Assembly: GCF_014898055.3 (NCBI RefSeq)
Contig: NW_023601322.1
Location: forward strand, 5,537,312 to 5,601,311
Direction: 5' to 3'
DNA: 64,000 nt
DNA from: Talpa occidentalis
Lineage: Eukaryota > Chordata > Mammalia > Eulipotyphla > Talpidae
Below are positions 13,101-26,099 of the stretch, piece after piece. Below the pieces are notes generated by a model. That model was given only the letters and a program-made list of their open reading frames with translations, was not told where the DNA came from and made no database searches. The position numbers were made by a program, and so were the translations under genes. Each line of letters begins with the position of its first letter. The first letter of the stretch is position 1.

Positions 13101-13845
13101 AATTTACCTTTTCTCTATGGACTTTGGGCCTTTATCAAAGGAAGCAAAACATTTTAGGGGAGGTTGAGCTGCAACTTTGAGGCTATCTTTAAATTCAGCA
13201 CACAGAAAATGGTTCCATTTCAGCCAGCTTTTCCGTCAGCAGAAATGCATTTAATTTTTCTCCAGGAAATTATCTCATTTTTTTTTTTTTCTCTTAGAAT
13301 CAACTAGCTGTAAGTCAGTTTGAAAGCAAATGTTAAAACGGTAAGTTTTTAGGTGAAGGATGAGAACTTTCAAGAGACATGGACTATTCAGGAATAAGCC
13401 AGTGTGGGTTTTGTGGCCTGCTTTGTTGGGTGTTTAAGGCACAGGATTCGTGTCTCCCAGTCAGCCAAACACTCGCGTTGGAAATGATAATACACAAAAT
13501 TAAGCTGGAGTCAGACATTTATGTATGCTGTCTAGTAAGAATGTGTAGTGGGTGAGGTATAGAGTAAGAAGATATTTGTCTGTAGTACAGTGAAGTAGCT
13601 TATTGTGTTCACCCAGCTAACATATTTTCTTTTCAAAATTCCATTTGTCTTGGACCTTCAACATAATGTAAATTGGTGGAGGATAACATTTTATGTAGAG
13701 GAAAGAATCAATATTTTTTGCTTGAATTGTGGATTTCTCCAGAATCATTTCAGATGGGCCAAGGGGAAAAATATTACTCTGCACAGAAATCTACAAGATT
13801 GGTTCCTTCTGGAGGCGTGAGAGTGAATTAGTTTCTTGATCTTGC
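10111..13845. other. Unassigned intergenic DNA, part possibly conserved noncoding
   Basis: About 3.7 kb without a recognised gene. It includes several poly-T runs (12124-12137, 12970-12988, 13279-13291). The block 12440-12900 is low in recognisable repeats and rich in AATTAA/TAATTA-type motifs (see findings). Confidence 0.45.
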
Positions 13846-13847
13846 TG

Positions 13848-14085
13848 TGTCGCTCCAATTTCTGCCTCCAGTATCACACAGTTCCCTTAACTCTGTGTCT
13901 CTCTGCTTCTCTTTGCCTCTTCTAACAAGGGCACCAGTTTTATTGGATTTAGTTTTTATGCTAATCCATATGATCTCATCTTTATTACATCTGCCAAGAC
14001 CCTGTTTCCAATGTCATATTCACAGGCTCTTCATAGGTGTGAATTTGGGGACACACCAATCAATCCACTGTAATTGGAATAGGCT
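13848..14085 (-). mobile_element. MLT1-type MaLR LTR fragment
   Basis: The plus strand shows the characteristic reversed order of this LTR class: a CTCTGTGTCTCTCTGCTTC run, ACAAGGGCACCAGTTTTATT, ATTACATCTGCCAAGACCCT, then GGGGACACACCAATCAATCC. It is a partial, old copy. The exact subfamily was not determined. Confidence 0.7.
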
Positions 14086-14460
14086 GCTGTCCCCTTGTTA
14101 GTGGATGTATATTTTATATTCTATGAAAAGACTACTCACAGGTCTTTATTCCAACCCCAAAGACCTAACTCAGACACGCGCACAGCCATTTTTACTCTAA
14201 TTTCAAGGCAAAGTGTTTTGCTGTGGATAGAGCACAGAAAAATGTTTGACATTTCTGAAACACAGAACAAGAACACAAAGTATGTAGCTGGGCTGACTGT
14301 ATCTAGGTGTGAGGTTTACACAGGCATGTTCTTTCTGATTTCAATTGAATTGGTTGTGTTGGCGTTCAGAGGGCCAAGTCCACAATCAGCCTTAAGAAGT
14401 GATTCTTTAAGTCTGGTGCCTGAATGAAAACTGCCCCTCAGCATGAGAAACGAATTTCTC
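14086..14460. other. Unassigned intergenic DNA
   Basis: No recognised gene or repeat. A chance open frame runs on each strand, and neither has a recognisable domain. Confidence 0.45.
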
Positions 14461-14462
14461 AT

Positions 14463-14537
14463 GCCAAGCAATCTGTGTTTTGACAAGCCTTGCAGGTGAT
14501 TGTGATGGGCGATAAAAGTTTGAGAACTGCCTAGAAA
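14463..14537 (-). mobile_element. MER5A-like hAT-Charlie remnant
   Basis: Matches, by eye, the terminal part of MER5A in reverse orientation: AGCAATCTGTGTTTTGACAA, then CAGGTGATTGTGATG, then AAAGTTTGAGAACTGCC. The other half of the element is lost or too diverged to recognise. Confidence 0.75.
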
Positions 14538-14810
14538 GAGTGAATATTTCCCTATTCTTGAGCGTCTGTTGAAAGAGCAAGACAAGCCCTTGGTGTCTTG
14601 CCTGCTCCAGCTACATCATCAGGCTTGGAAACTAGAAGTGCATTTGTCCTCGAGGCTTGGTCAGTAACACTCAAGTGGATGCTCTTGCTTTGTCCCCTCT
14701 GCTCACATCCCGTGCCAGTCTGGTAAGTGGTGGTACCACTGTAGGAAAGAATTGGGCTGTGAGATCACAAAGAACTTTTTCCATTATATCCAACATACAT
14801 AGTAATTTCA

Positions 14811-14980
14811 GTTTCTACTTCATATTATAGATATTTTGGGTATGTGTTTCAACTCTCTTTACATATATCATAACTTCAGTTTCTATTTCATATTTTTTTC
14901 TTTTCTTTTTCTTTTTCTTTTTTTTCTATTTCATATTATAAATATTTGGGTTATATGTTTTATCTCTTTTTTATGCATAT
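14811..14980. repeat. Diverged local tandem duplication
   Basis: The segment beginning TTTCTACTTCATATTATAG (about 14811-14866) recurs as TTTCTATTTCATATTATAA (about 14923-14980). A partial third copy lies at 14879-14900, next to a TTTTC-rich simple repeat (14895-14922). The period is about 112 bp. Confidence 0.7.
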
Positions 14981-15100
14981 GAACTCTTTTAGGGCAGGGA
15001 AAAAGACATTGTTATGGTCCCATCCTTCCTTAATGCTTATAAATCTTAAACTTGCCTTGTACACAGAGGCCACTCAATACATTTCTTTGTGGAGGGAAGG
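14978..15100 (+). repeat. L2/MIR-class 3' end
   Basis: Shows the characteristic CTCTTTTAGGGCAGGGA, CTTGCCTTGTACACAGAGG and CACTCAATACATTTCTTTG order of an ancient LINE2-type tail. Confidence 0.65.
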
Positions 15101-15865
15101 ATTGGATTAAATATATAATCTGAAAGAATATCATTTCACAAAAGCAATTTGTGTGCCCCATAGAGTTAATCATATTGGCATTTCATACTATTTAGCTATA
15201 TATTCCAAAGCTAATCCCTTTTATTGGAGCCGGAATGGATTTACTCACTAAACCCATTTCTATAGTGGGAAAAAACTTTTTGAGCTGCATGAATCAAAAT
15301 GTCCTTTGGAATATAACATGCAATGACAGTAATAATTGAAGTTCCTAGAAGCAATGATGCTGTAACAAGCTGCTGCCAGGGCTGTCACAGACTCACTTAT
15401 TCAGCAGAGGAGCTGTTGGCGACTGTGAGAAGCGCAGACTTCTCGATCACTGGCTTAACTCCACTTTAGATAAAGTCTTTAGGAAATAAGCTTCCATTCA
15501 CAGGAATTTTCTAAACCACTCAATGGGTCTCTAGCTTCTGTTCCATGTATACAATGTCAAATGAATGTGTGTCTTCTTTTGGAAACTACAGTGAATTCCC
15601 TTCTACAGACTATGATATCCTTCCTCTACTTCACAATGAAAGATAAGAGAGCTCTTGCCCAATCACACAGATTAAAATGATTCTTAATTTCTGTAAATTC
15701 AGTGTGTATATAGATGCATATCTTTTTTTTTGTTCTTTATCTAAATTCATCTTTTAAAATAGTACCTTTTTTTAAAGCTAGCTATTACTTTTGTTTAGAT
15801 ATTAACGACTTTTGGAAAATACTTAGAATGAAATATCCAAGAAGCGAGAATTTTGAATTTTGTCT
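15101..15865. other. Unassigned intergenic DNA with a possible MIR core
   Basis: No gene seen. Near 15645-15675 the string CTCTTGCCCAATCACACAG resembles the MIR core, but the match is too short to delimit an element. Confidence 0.35.
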
Positions 15866-15869
15866 TTTG

Positions 15870-15920
15870 ATTACCAGACTAGAACATAGGCACTTAATAA
15901 ATATTTAAAGTGGAGTGAAT
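15870..15920 (+). repeat. Short L2/MIR-class tail
   Basis: AACATAGGCACTTAATAAAT followed by a degenerate GTGGAGTGAATTAA resembles the common 3' end 'ggcactcaataaatatttgt' of ancient LINE2/MIR copies. Confidence 0.4.
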
Positions 15921-18900
15921 TAATTTTGCGATGCAGATGGATTTCAATTAGAAATCCAAGCTAATGCTGTCTGGAAGAGCACAGCTCTGTCTTAGGACTT
16001 GATTGAGTTTGAAAATGAAACAGCAGCTATGTAGAAAGCTCCCCAGCGATTGTACAGTGTCTCGAAGTAGGTGGATGTGATTGAAGTTATGCCAATCATT
16101 TATTATAAATCTTGTCAATTTGATAATTTAAGAATTACCACACAGCATTATGGAATTTTAGAGACATTATAAACACTAACAGGCAATGTCAGTATATGAT
16201 GGTAGAAAAAAAAAAATGCCACTGACTTTCTAGAGAGTCATTTTTTATCCCTAAAAGTAGAGTAAGCAATTTAGGGTGATAATTCATGCATTATTTACAC
16301 CTAAGTAAAGCTTTCTCACCATTAGAAGGCATCCGATTCTTCAGGTGATCTGTTGCCAAAAGCTGGTATAATATAGCTTATCTACAGTTGAAATGAAGAT
16401 AATTTGTACATCTTAGAGAAATGAAAACAACTTCTTAGCATAAAAAGATGCTTATCCTCTGATGCATCTACTAAATATAGGTTAAGTCTGAGTGAGAACG
16501 CCAGATGAAAAGTATCTCATGCAGACACATTAACCTGTTCTGCTGCCCTCCCTGTTCCTCAGTCCAAGCTGAGCTGCTAATTCCTTCATGTTTCCTTCTT
16601 TTCCTCTCAAGTTCCACTCTGCTGAGTACATCAGCAGAGCTTACAAGCTCCTCCTGTGGAGCAGACAATTGTCCAAACTAATGATTCACTCACCACCTCA
16701 TTCCTTTGTTTTCATGTGATTATTGTCCCTCATTTTCTTTTCTCCCCAATCCCATCTTAAAATTTCTGAAACCTGTAATTTTTATGATTATGTTCAAGTT
16801 TTGTCCTTTTTGACAAACATGTCCAACTTCACAAAATTATCTCCTCTTCACATTCTCCCTTCATTCTATGTATGGGCCAAAATCTACCTCATTTTGACTA
16901 AGTCTTAGAAATATGCTAGAGACAGACCTGAATGGACTATTGCTGTCAAATAGAACGTGCTGTTAGACCGTGAGAACTCTAAAGCCAGTCCTTTTTTATC
17001 TGTTTTGTTATAATGTAAATACCTTTGATCATCTTTGAGCTATAATTTATAATACTAAAAATATGTGCACGTGACCAATGGGTACCCCAAGACCCCCACA
17101 GTTGCATACTCCAAAGGGGTCTGGCCATCTATGCACACAAAGGCAAGCCTGACTATTAGTGGGAAAGAAATTTAATAGAATGAGTGTGACGTGGATATGA
17201 TATGACGTTACGTGATATGATATGACGAACCAGGAACCGTGGCCGTGTAACAAAGAATTGAAACACCACATGCAGATAGCACTGAGCAGCCAAAGGATGT
17301 TTATTTAAAGACTCAGGCCAACTCCAGGGAACAAAGCCACAAGGGTTGAAGAAGCAGGCTAACTCCAGTTCAATTTACAGAAACATTGACTAACACTAGA
17401 AAATTGTATTAATCTAAATGAATAAGGTTAATCATTTTACCGTGCAAAGCTACTATGTGTATATCGTAAGTCAATATACAACTATTTAACAACATGGTAT
17501 TAAGAAATAATTAATATGAGAACTACAGCAAATATACTGTAAAGGAAGGTGATTTTTAGTCTTAAACTTGACTTCCTTTTTATTAGCCTTCTGCTATAGA
17601 AATGATAACACCAGTTCTTAGTTAAGATACAGATTGAATGTGTACATCTAATTTTTTTATATTCAGAAGTTCCAGCAAAAGTTAATTTTGTTTTTCTTTT
17701 TGTTATTAATATTTTGATGAGATTACTAAAATAGAGAAAGTTAGGGGAAAAAACGACAACAGAGATCTTGGGATATAGTAAAAGATAACTGATAATTTAT
17801 CAGTTGGAATCCCAACATCTACTAAAGAAAAGTGGAAAACCAAGAATCAACTATATTTGCATACCCAAAAGTCAAAAATTACAAGAACTGCTGTTAACTG
17901 TTAACATTTGTAACTTTTTGACCATTTTGTGATTGTCTTTGTATTAACCTCTCTTGAGAATAAAAAAAAGGTATGAGGGTGTGAGTCACAATTGGACAAA
18001 GCAGAAGCCAAACAAAAATTGTGAACCTCTCATCATTTATCCAAATTGCTTCGAGAATGCCAGGATCCAGATGTTTGGCATCCAGATGTTAAAAGACCTA
18101 ATGATACTGACATTGGAGATCCCCCACACGTTTTAGATGCTGTCTTGACTTCCAAGGAGAAATATAGAGGAGTTGAATATTCTGATATATAGAGATCAAG
18201 ATAGGTCCAAGAAAGAAAAATATATTTAAAAGTCATCTAAGAAAGAGTGGTCTGTTGGGCACCAAGATAAGAAATATTCAAAAGACAATGGCCATTGACT
18301 ACATCACAAGTTGCTCAATGATCAATTAAATGAGAATTGAAGTTTGACCATTGGGTTTCAAGAATAGACATTAAGAGACATGGAAAGTAATTGGGAGACA
18401 GTGGACAAAGATAATTTGTGAGTATTTCTGTAAAGGGGAACAGTAATATGGTGGCTGCTTATAAAGGAGAGAGTGAGGTATTGTGTTTTGTAAGGTGGCA
18501 TAAATGTGCATTGGCTTAAGGGGAGGATATATTAAAGAGAAAATAATTGCTAAGAATAATCCTAAGATAAGGTGAGAAAAAAAGTTAGAAAATATAAGTG
18601 GAGTGGTTATTTTTGCTGGGGTGCCCACTATTAACAATAATAGGGGGAAAGCAAATATAGGGGAACCAAAACAGGTTATAATTTTTGACCTTGAGAGCTT
18701 ATGAAATATTCTATCTTCCTCTTTTTTTTATTGAGGTCTATTTGAGGAAGATTTTTGTAGGGGAGATTAAAGTTTTTTTTTGAAGTTAATACTAATAACA
18801 ACGTATAATGTGATACTGGAGTCACAGCGAAGCAATGCAAGGAGAGAAGGAGAAGGCAGGACAGAACTGGGGAGACACGTATTAGCTTTCAGGCTTAGAT

Positions 18901-19079
18901 GTGTGAGGAACGTGGGAGAAAAATGCATTAAAAAAATTGAAGTGGCAGCTGCAAAAACGTTGTCCTCAGGGGAGACTCAGGTTTCAATGAGAGCGTGGAT
19001 GCAGGGAGCTTTCAGAGGAACTGTTCATGATAAAAAGGTGGTGTTCGATTTCTCGATAGTGGCTCACACTTAGACATTG
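15921..19079. other. Unassigned intergenic DNA, possibly with ancient repeats
   Basis: No gene is evident. The segment 17040-17330 contains TTTATTTAAA (AATAAA-type on the minus strand) and may be an LTR remnant, but I could not define its ends. The segment 18190-18560 is purine-rich and resembles a mammal-wide ancient repeat in antisense, family uncertain. Confidence 0.35.
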
Positions 19080-19093
19080 TATAATCATTTCTT

Positions 19094-19372
19094 TTTAAAA
19101 ATGTTTATTTATTTTATGCATACAAGAGCTGGGGTGTAGGCCAGGGGTGTGGGGCGGGGGGGGCGGTCGGTGAGAGGATTCACCAGAGACAGAGTGGGGA
19201 GCAGAACAGGCGGATTGACTGAAATATGCTGCTGGGGGCGCAGCAGTGAGACAGGAGAGGTCTGCTGTGCCACATGGGTCAGCTCCATAGCTGGGAATCG
19301 AACTTGTGCTGCAGTGGCTGCAGATAGCTTCATAGTGCTGATGCTTAACCCCTTGCACCACTAGGGAGGCCC
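19094..19372 (-). mobile_element. tRNA-derived SINE, older subfamily
   Basis: Copy in reverse orientation with a T-rich tail ATTTATTTTATGCATACAAG and the head CACTAGGGAGGCCCC. The target-site duplication TATAATCATTTCTT / TATAATTATTTCTT (19080-19093 and 19376-19389) has one mismatch. A G-run insertion (GGGGCGGGGGGGGCGG) lies at about 19152-19167. Confidence 0.9.
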
Positions 19373-19389
19373 CCTTATAATTATTTCTT

Positions 19390-22300
19390 AAGTCAGATCA
19401 TAGTCATATTTGGAGACAAGAAATTGTCAATAATTTCAAGGAAAAATGTGAATTCTCAGAGTAGGCATTTCAGACACATAATATTCAAGAATGTGTTGAA
19501 AGCAGATGAGTGGGCTGCTGCGTACTAAGATTGTGTATATGTCTCAGATATTACATATATAATCGGCATCACTGATTCCAAACTTTTTGCATACATTTTT
19601 ACCTGCTGCAGCAAGATATCTACTGTATGCAACTAGTTCTGGATTAGAAAATTTCATGTTTTTAAGGAAGTTCATGGCTTCCCATTCTGTAATATAATTT
19701 TTCAAGAGCTAGCCTGAGCCATTTCTGACTTGATCTTTTTAAATTCAATATTCCACCATGCCTCCTTTTGTTTGAAATTTGTCGTGATTCGATTCAAAGT
19801 GTGAGAGCCTGCAGCTATGATTAAAGTAGACCAATATTTACAAAGAAAAAGAACTTTTTTCCGCTCACCATTGCCTTTCTCAGTGACTGTGGTATGTATG
19901 ACACTTTCACTGGGGATCTACCCCCTTGTAAACCAGAGAACACACGTGCTAGCACTTGTGACGATGTCTTTTAAAATAATAATCAGGAGCAGAAAATCCT
20001 TCACAATTTCACATGCTAGGGAATGGCTTCTGTTTCTGAGAACTAGTTAGACAGTCATCCAGGACAGATGTTCTTTCTTACACAGCAGCACCCACCACAC
20101 AAGATGAATCATATGAATAATCATAAAACACCCCTTAAAATCTGTTGGTAAGTTTTAAAACTAATATTTTACCACAACTGCGGACATTTGGCTGTCAAGC
20201 ATTTTGAAAGGTGCTTTCTTGGTGCCATGTTTTTCCTACATAGCAGTACTTTACTCCTCTTATCTTCATGGACAAGGAGAACTGTCCTAGATCTTCTCTG
20301 GTCAGTATATAAATGAAAAAAAATCAATATTCTTCAGTGGAAAAAAGAAATTCAAAAGTAAGAGGAGTTGAAACAAGTACATTTCAAAGGCAATTCAAAT
20401 GAATCTAAAATTGCAATTTCAATCTTTAAGTAGTATGTACATTTACAAAAAATTAATATGTATGAAAATACATGAATAGCTATATTAGTTAAATTTTAGG
20501 CTCAAATGAAAAGCAAAAAACTAGTATATGTTTTTGAATGCCTTAGAGAAAAGGAAGTGGGTGATAGAGAAATAATATGAAAGTGGAGGGATTCTTCCTC
20601 ACCCTTAGCAAATTTCTTGTCCTTCTAAGACATGGCTTTCATCTTACTGCCAAAAGTCTAGACTTCTTCCTAGAGGGTGTGATTGCTCAGCTGTTATTGG
20701 TTTAAAAACGTCCCAGAGCAGACTCCCCAGGTTGCGCTAATTTCCCTGCACCTTGAGTGCCTTGGCCTAGGCGTTGCTCCCCTAGAACCCCTAAGAAACA
20801 TTAAGTGTCTTACTGGATTTCACTGTGAACGTGGTATCACGTGCTGGCATATTTCCATGAACATTATTATGACTGTGGATACTACTCAAACTTTGAATTT
20901 TTAAATAAGCAGAACCTTCTTGAATCTCCAAAGACTACTGAGCCAACAGAAGCTTTAAAAGTAGAATTTTACATAATAAATGCAATTAGAGATGCACCAT
21001 TTGGTCAGTGGGGAAAACCGTAAGCTACATCGATTTTCTTTCTCTTACCTAGCAGCAGTCCAGTCCTAAAGAGGGAGGAAATCGGGTTGAAAATGACTGG
21101 ATTAGAGACGTGGAGAGGGAGAACAAAGGCCCACGAGCTGTTGCAGAAAGAGCTGGAGGCCAGCGCTAGGGCTCAGACAAAGTTTGGCAGGTCTACTTTA
21201 CAGAGGTCTTTGTTTATGGACCATTTGCTATTTATTCTTTAGTTACATTGGCAGTGATTAGAAGACTTTAGCTATGGAATCTGCATGATCTGATCTACAT
21301 ATAGTGTGTGTGCTTATATAGATACATACTATATGTTTCATATATCCATATATCAGGCATGTCACTGTATATATTAAATTAATTTTAAGTAGATAAAGAA
21401 GGAAAGCTAAGTGTCTCCTTTAGTAGTTCAAGTGATCGGGATAAAAATTTTGCCAATGGCTATAAAATAACTCTAGGATATATTTTTGAAACTAGAATTG
21501 GCAAGGCTTGCTGCTGGATTGGATTTGTGTAATAAGAGAAAGAGGAAAAGAAAATGAATTCAAGTTTTGAGGTGATGTTAGTGGGCAGATGCTACTATTC
21601 ATGCCCTGAGTACATTTGGAAGTGGGAAGAATAATCAAATAAAAGTTTCAAAATAACAACTGAGCCTGAAATTGACCTATTTGCTATGAGTTCCATGATG
21701 AATCAGATTAATATTGCTGTCATTTGGGGTCAGCCATCTATTAAACTTTATTACTGTGGAAATGACTCCATGGGAAGTACAAGTGTTGTGTTAGGTAATG
21801 TGCTCCCCACCGTGAGTGCTGTTAGGGCACATCTTACATCCCTTTTATTCACTCTACCTAGCCGGTGCTTTGGAAGGATGACAGTAATGAAGCACATTTC
21901 CAACAAAAGATCTAAAGAAATGAAATCTAAGTCAAATACGTACATGTATAAAGATAAACTCATAAATACACACATAAAAGTTAAGCTAAAATAAAATACA
22001 AAGTGTTAATACCACATCTTCATTTATGATTTATTTCTTGTGACTTCCAGTGTTGTTTCCCTGCCAACGTCATTTCATTGTCTTCTTCCACTTAATATTG
22101 AATTTCTCCTTTATTTTGAGCCTTTTTCTGTTTCTCCCAAAGCATCACTCTCATACGAGTGCACCATTTATTCAGTATCAGTATTTCTTTGTGTTTTGGG
22201 CTTAGCTATTTCCCGGTCCTCAAGCATGGGTTGCAGGTACAATGTGCTCAAGTAGAGCCCCGTTCCTTGTGTTCCTGTTTCTGTATCAAAGAAATGGATG

Positions 22301-22400
22301 AGTGGGTGAAGGGTAGTGGTAGCAAATGTCCATGTTGAAGTGATTGTGGAAAGAAAAGGCAAGAACTGAATGACCACAAGCCCTTTGGGTGATGAGGGCT
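19390..22400. other. Unassigned intergenic DNA
   Basis: About 3 kb with no recognised gene or named repeat. Short AT dinucleotide-like tracts occur near 21296-21375. Confidence 0.45.
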
Positions 22401-22410
22401 GAACCCTGGA

Positions 22411-22562
22411 TAGTATCAGCCATGATACTATCGTGACACAAGGTGCAACATGCTCTTTCTCATTGGAGACAGTTTGGTGGATGTGTTAGTATCAGCCATG
22501 ATACTAGCGTGACACAAGGTGTAACATGCTCTTTCTCATTGGAGACAATTTGGTGGATGTGT
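22411..22562. repeat. 76-bp tandem duplication (two copies)
   Basis: Units 22411-22486 and 22487-22562 differ at only three positions. Each unit begins with the palindrome TAGTATCAGCCATGATACTA, an 8-bp perfect stem with a 4-nt loop. Open frames reading through it simply inherit the repeat. Confidence 0.95.
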
Positions 22563-24090
22563 TTGTTTTCTGAGGAAGCTTATAGACTCCTCAGGGTAGA
22601 CTTGCCCCTTGCAGGTAGACACCTGGTAATATATTACTGGTGCGGTGTTAGCGATACTCATTTTTCTGTGAACTTCACAACAGAGTTCTGGACCAAAAGC
22701 ACCCTTGGTTATCTCTGGACAAGAACATTATGGGCATTTGTCAAAACACAAATGTCTTCTCCAATGAGTCTTTCCCCTTCTTTTTTTTAACCAGAATGGC
22801 TCCAGCTGTGCAGAGCAATATATATTGTTATTCTGAGACAAATGGTGTCTAGCCAGGCTTCATTAGATCTATTGACCTTTTTCCTCCTTTCTGTCTGTCA
22901 CCTCCTAAGTGCCAAAGTAGAGCTGTCGTGATCCTCAAATCTCTCCCCTATACGCAGCCTCATTTTGTATATTCCGAGTGCAGGAAATGGAGTTTGTGCA
23001 TGTAATCTTTCCCCAGTTATTCATAATAGGATTTGTTTTTAATATAAAACAAGAAACAATTTTTACCTTACAACTGGCTGCAGAGCTTCCATGGTTTCAG
23101 TATATATTTTCTTTCACTAGCATCATAGACGTGTCTTCTTTCCAAGCCCACATATAATCCTAGATGTCAATTTCCCAGCTCCTGCTTTGTCCCTGCACCT
23201 CCCTTGGTGGTCTGAGTAGCTGAGATTTCCTTCACCTGTGTCTGCCTCCTGTTTATTTACTGCTTTTGAGATTGTTTATCAATAGCCTCTTTATTATTCA
23301 TAAAGGTCTTCTCAACTGAGTATGTAATGTAGAATTCCTCTTCCTCAGGACTATTCCTGGGCTTCCTCTGGTTATTGTCTTCATTTTAACACCTGCAGTT
23401 TTCTCTTTAGAGAGGAGGCAGCCCCATAAGCAGAGAACTGATACACAAGTGTCTTCTGTGTGCTGAGTATTCTGTAATTATCCTGATTTTGAAGTCAGAA
23501 ATTTAGTCATTTTATATCTAATCATTATATTTAATAAGATATTACTCACTAAAAATAATTGAGGAAAAATCTGCCCATATCCCATAGTCTATAGAGGTGT
23601 CTGACTTGAACAAACACAGGTGTATATTTTGTTACCAAGTTTGTTACATATGTATCACCTGGGATCTTCAGATATTAAAAACTCCTTAACCATTTTCAGA
23701 GATTCTAATTCTCTAAGGTTTGCATAAAGCCAAATTACCCAAATCATATGAGGCTGAAGCCTCATTTTTGGTGTCATTCCCAGAGCCCCTATTCAATCTA
23801 TTTCAATAACACAAAGTCATTTAGGCAGTCACATGCCTGCCGGTTCTCCTGTAATCAAATGCGCAAGTAGATGAAGAGCATGGGTCAAACTTTTCCTGTG
23901 GTTCCTTGAAAATTAGTATCTGAACATTTTCAGGATGTTTTGACTATCTGCAAATGATCTCTGTTACTTGAGCAGTATACTATTTTGCAGGTTTTGAGAG
24001 ACAAATTACAGAAGCTTCCTGGATATGGGCGGGAGGGTAGAGAGACCATCTCACTTCTAAAAATAAATAAAATTATAGAAAACTCTAGAT
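22563..24090. other. Unassigned intergenic DNA
   Basis: No recognised gene or transposon. Confidence 0.45.
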
Positions 24091-24091
24091 C

Positions 24092-24895
24092 CACTTGTAG
24101 ACAGAATTACTGCCCCCCAGAGATGCCCATGCCCTAACCCCTAGAACTTGGCAAAAGGGTCTTTATAGATATGACTAAAATTAAGGACAATGAGATGGGG
24201 AGATTCTCCTGGATTGTCTGGGTCTTCACGAGTTCTTGATAGTGGAAGATAGTGGAAGAGAAAGTTGTAAGAATGGGCTCGGGAAGATGAGATAGAAGAG
24301 TGGCAGGAGAGATCTGGGTTTGAAAGGGACTCAACTCATTGATGTCTGACTCTGGAGATGATGGAATGAACCAATCATTAGAACCTGGAACAATCTTCAG
24401 CTGACAGGCAGTGAGGACATGGGGACCTCAGTCCACAACCACAAATGATTGAGTTTTTCCAACAATCTGAATGAGCACAGAAGTGGGCTCTCTTCAGAGC
24501 CTCTGTTAAATTTTACAGAGCTACCAACACCTTGATGATAACCTGGCAAGATTTGAACTGGACTTCAGACCTACAAAATTGTGAGATTAGTGATTTGTGT
24601 TCAACAAGCACTAAATTGATTATACTTTTTCTCTTTTTTTCTTTTTATTTATTTATTATTTTTTAAATTTTACATATTTTTTACATCATTTTTCATTTTT
24701 GCACAATGTATGCATTTTTATCTTGGTTATAGTCCCCATACTATTCCCACCCCTCTTGCTTTGATCCCATTAGCTCCTCCCCACTGCGGTACGTCTCTGG
24801 GTTATAGTTGCTTGTTGCTTTTTATTTTTACTTTATTATAATTAGTCTTTTTTTCCTGGTCCCTTTTAATGGCAGGAATAGAAACCAAATACAGT
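24092..24895 (+). mobile_element. MLT1-type MaLR LTR, split by an L1
   Basis: It runs in sense: ACTGCCCCCCAGAGATGCCC, CCTAACCCCTAGAACTTGG, GAGATGGGGAGATTCTCCTG, CTACCAACACCTTGATGAT, and a terminal TTGTGTTCAACAAGCACTA. The last part of the LTR (GGCAGGAATAGAAACC, 24871-24886) lies on the far side of an L1 3' end at about 24626-24867, so the L1 inserted later. It is one of the better preserved old LTRs here. Confidence 0.75.
24626..24867 (-). mobile_element. L1 3' UTR fragment inside the MLT1 LTR
   Basis: Reverse L1 3' end: A/T-rich start, TATAGTCCCCATACTATTCC, the C-rich region, GTCTCTGGGTTATAGTTG and TTTCCTGGTCCCTTTTAA. Same 3' UTR family as at 6268, 50823 and 51653. I could not identify a clear target-site duplication. 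Confidence 0.75.
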
Positions 24896-26095
24896 AGGGG
24901 AAAAAGAATATGTTGAAATACCTATATAACAAACATGACTTTATACTGACTGAAAACTATAGCATACGTGACGGTTTAATGCTCTGTGATCATTCTGCTT
25001 TTGTGAGGAATCAATTTTCACATTTCACTCTTTTATTCTTCCCCTGTATATAAGCTCTTTGTCAGATTCCTATTTAATAATTGTGGAATAGGTAAGGAGA
25101 ATATAGTTATATGGCATTTATGGCATATCAAAGGCTTTGTAATATGGCACAAGAATGGTTTCAAAGTGTTGAATTGGTCATCAAGAGGATGTGGCCCCTG
25201 GGTGACCCGTGAGTTGGATATGGGCGATCAGAGACTTAATCCCTTCCCCTCTTCCTAGAACAGACTTTCTGCTCTTTGTCCCCATGTGAGGAGCTGTTCC
25301 AAGGAAGCAGCCTCAAGAGAGTAATGAGTTGTTGAGATCATCAGGCTTTATATATGACTGAAGGCCTCTAAGGCCTCATATAAAATCTTAAGAGTCTGCA
25401 GATGAACAAGGAGATCTACTTGTCTTGAGGACCAAGACAAGCTTTATAAGCATCTTCCCTTGTTTATCCACACTTCCACTCACCTATCTAGAGTGGTTTG
25501 CCTTTCTCTGCTGTCTCTCCTGGCCCTCTGTTTTCAGGGACCACTTCCAAATTTCACCCAGGAAGCACCTAAGCTTGTGAAACAATGTGGAGAATATAGG
25601 AAGTTTTTAATGAAAATTAAGCTAATTCTTTGTGTCTGGCTGAATAAAGTTGTGAATTGGACTGTGTGACCATGAGGTGTAACTACCTAGGAGGCTGATC
25701 CGAAAATATACTTGAATTGCATTTCTGTGCACCATCTTCGTTTTACTTTTCTGGAAGTCAAAGTAGTTACTATGCTTTCTAAACAATGCAATTTTTCGTC
25801 TATAAATTGTGCTTTGAGAATTAAGCATATTCTTCACAAGTGAAATAATTTGGAGAATTGTGTTACATGAAGAGATTGATTTTTTCCTCTTGTTTGTAGC
25901 TGTTGAATCATTCTCTCTCAGTCAGTTATAAAGAGTGGAATTATTCATCTAGCTTTCTTTTCATTCCTCCACAACTCTGGGACTTATGCTTCAAAATGCC
26001 TCTACTCTGTTGTATGTGAATGACATACTGCTGTTTTGTGTTGTAACTAAATATATAAAATGTAAGCTTGTATCTATATGTCAGCAGCAAGCAAA
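24896..26095. other. Unassigned intergenic DNA
   Basis: No recognised gene or repeat. Confidence 0.45.
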
Positions 26096-26099
26096 ATAT

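Noticed and set aside
16960..17020. L2-like string near AGACCGTGAGAACTCTAAAG
   Set aside because: Too short and too diverged to call an element.
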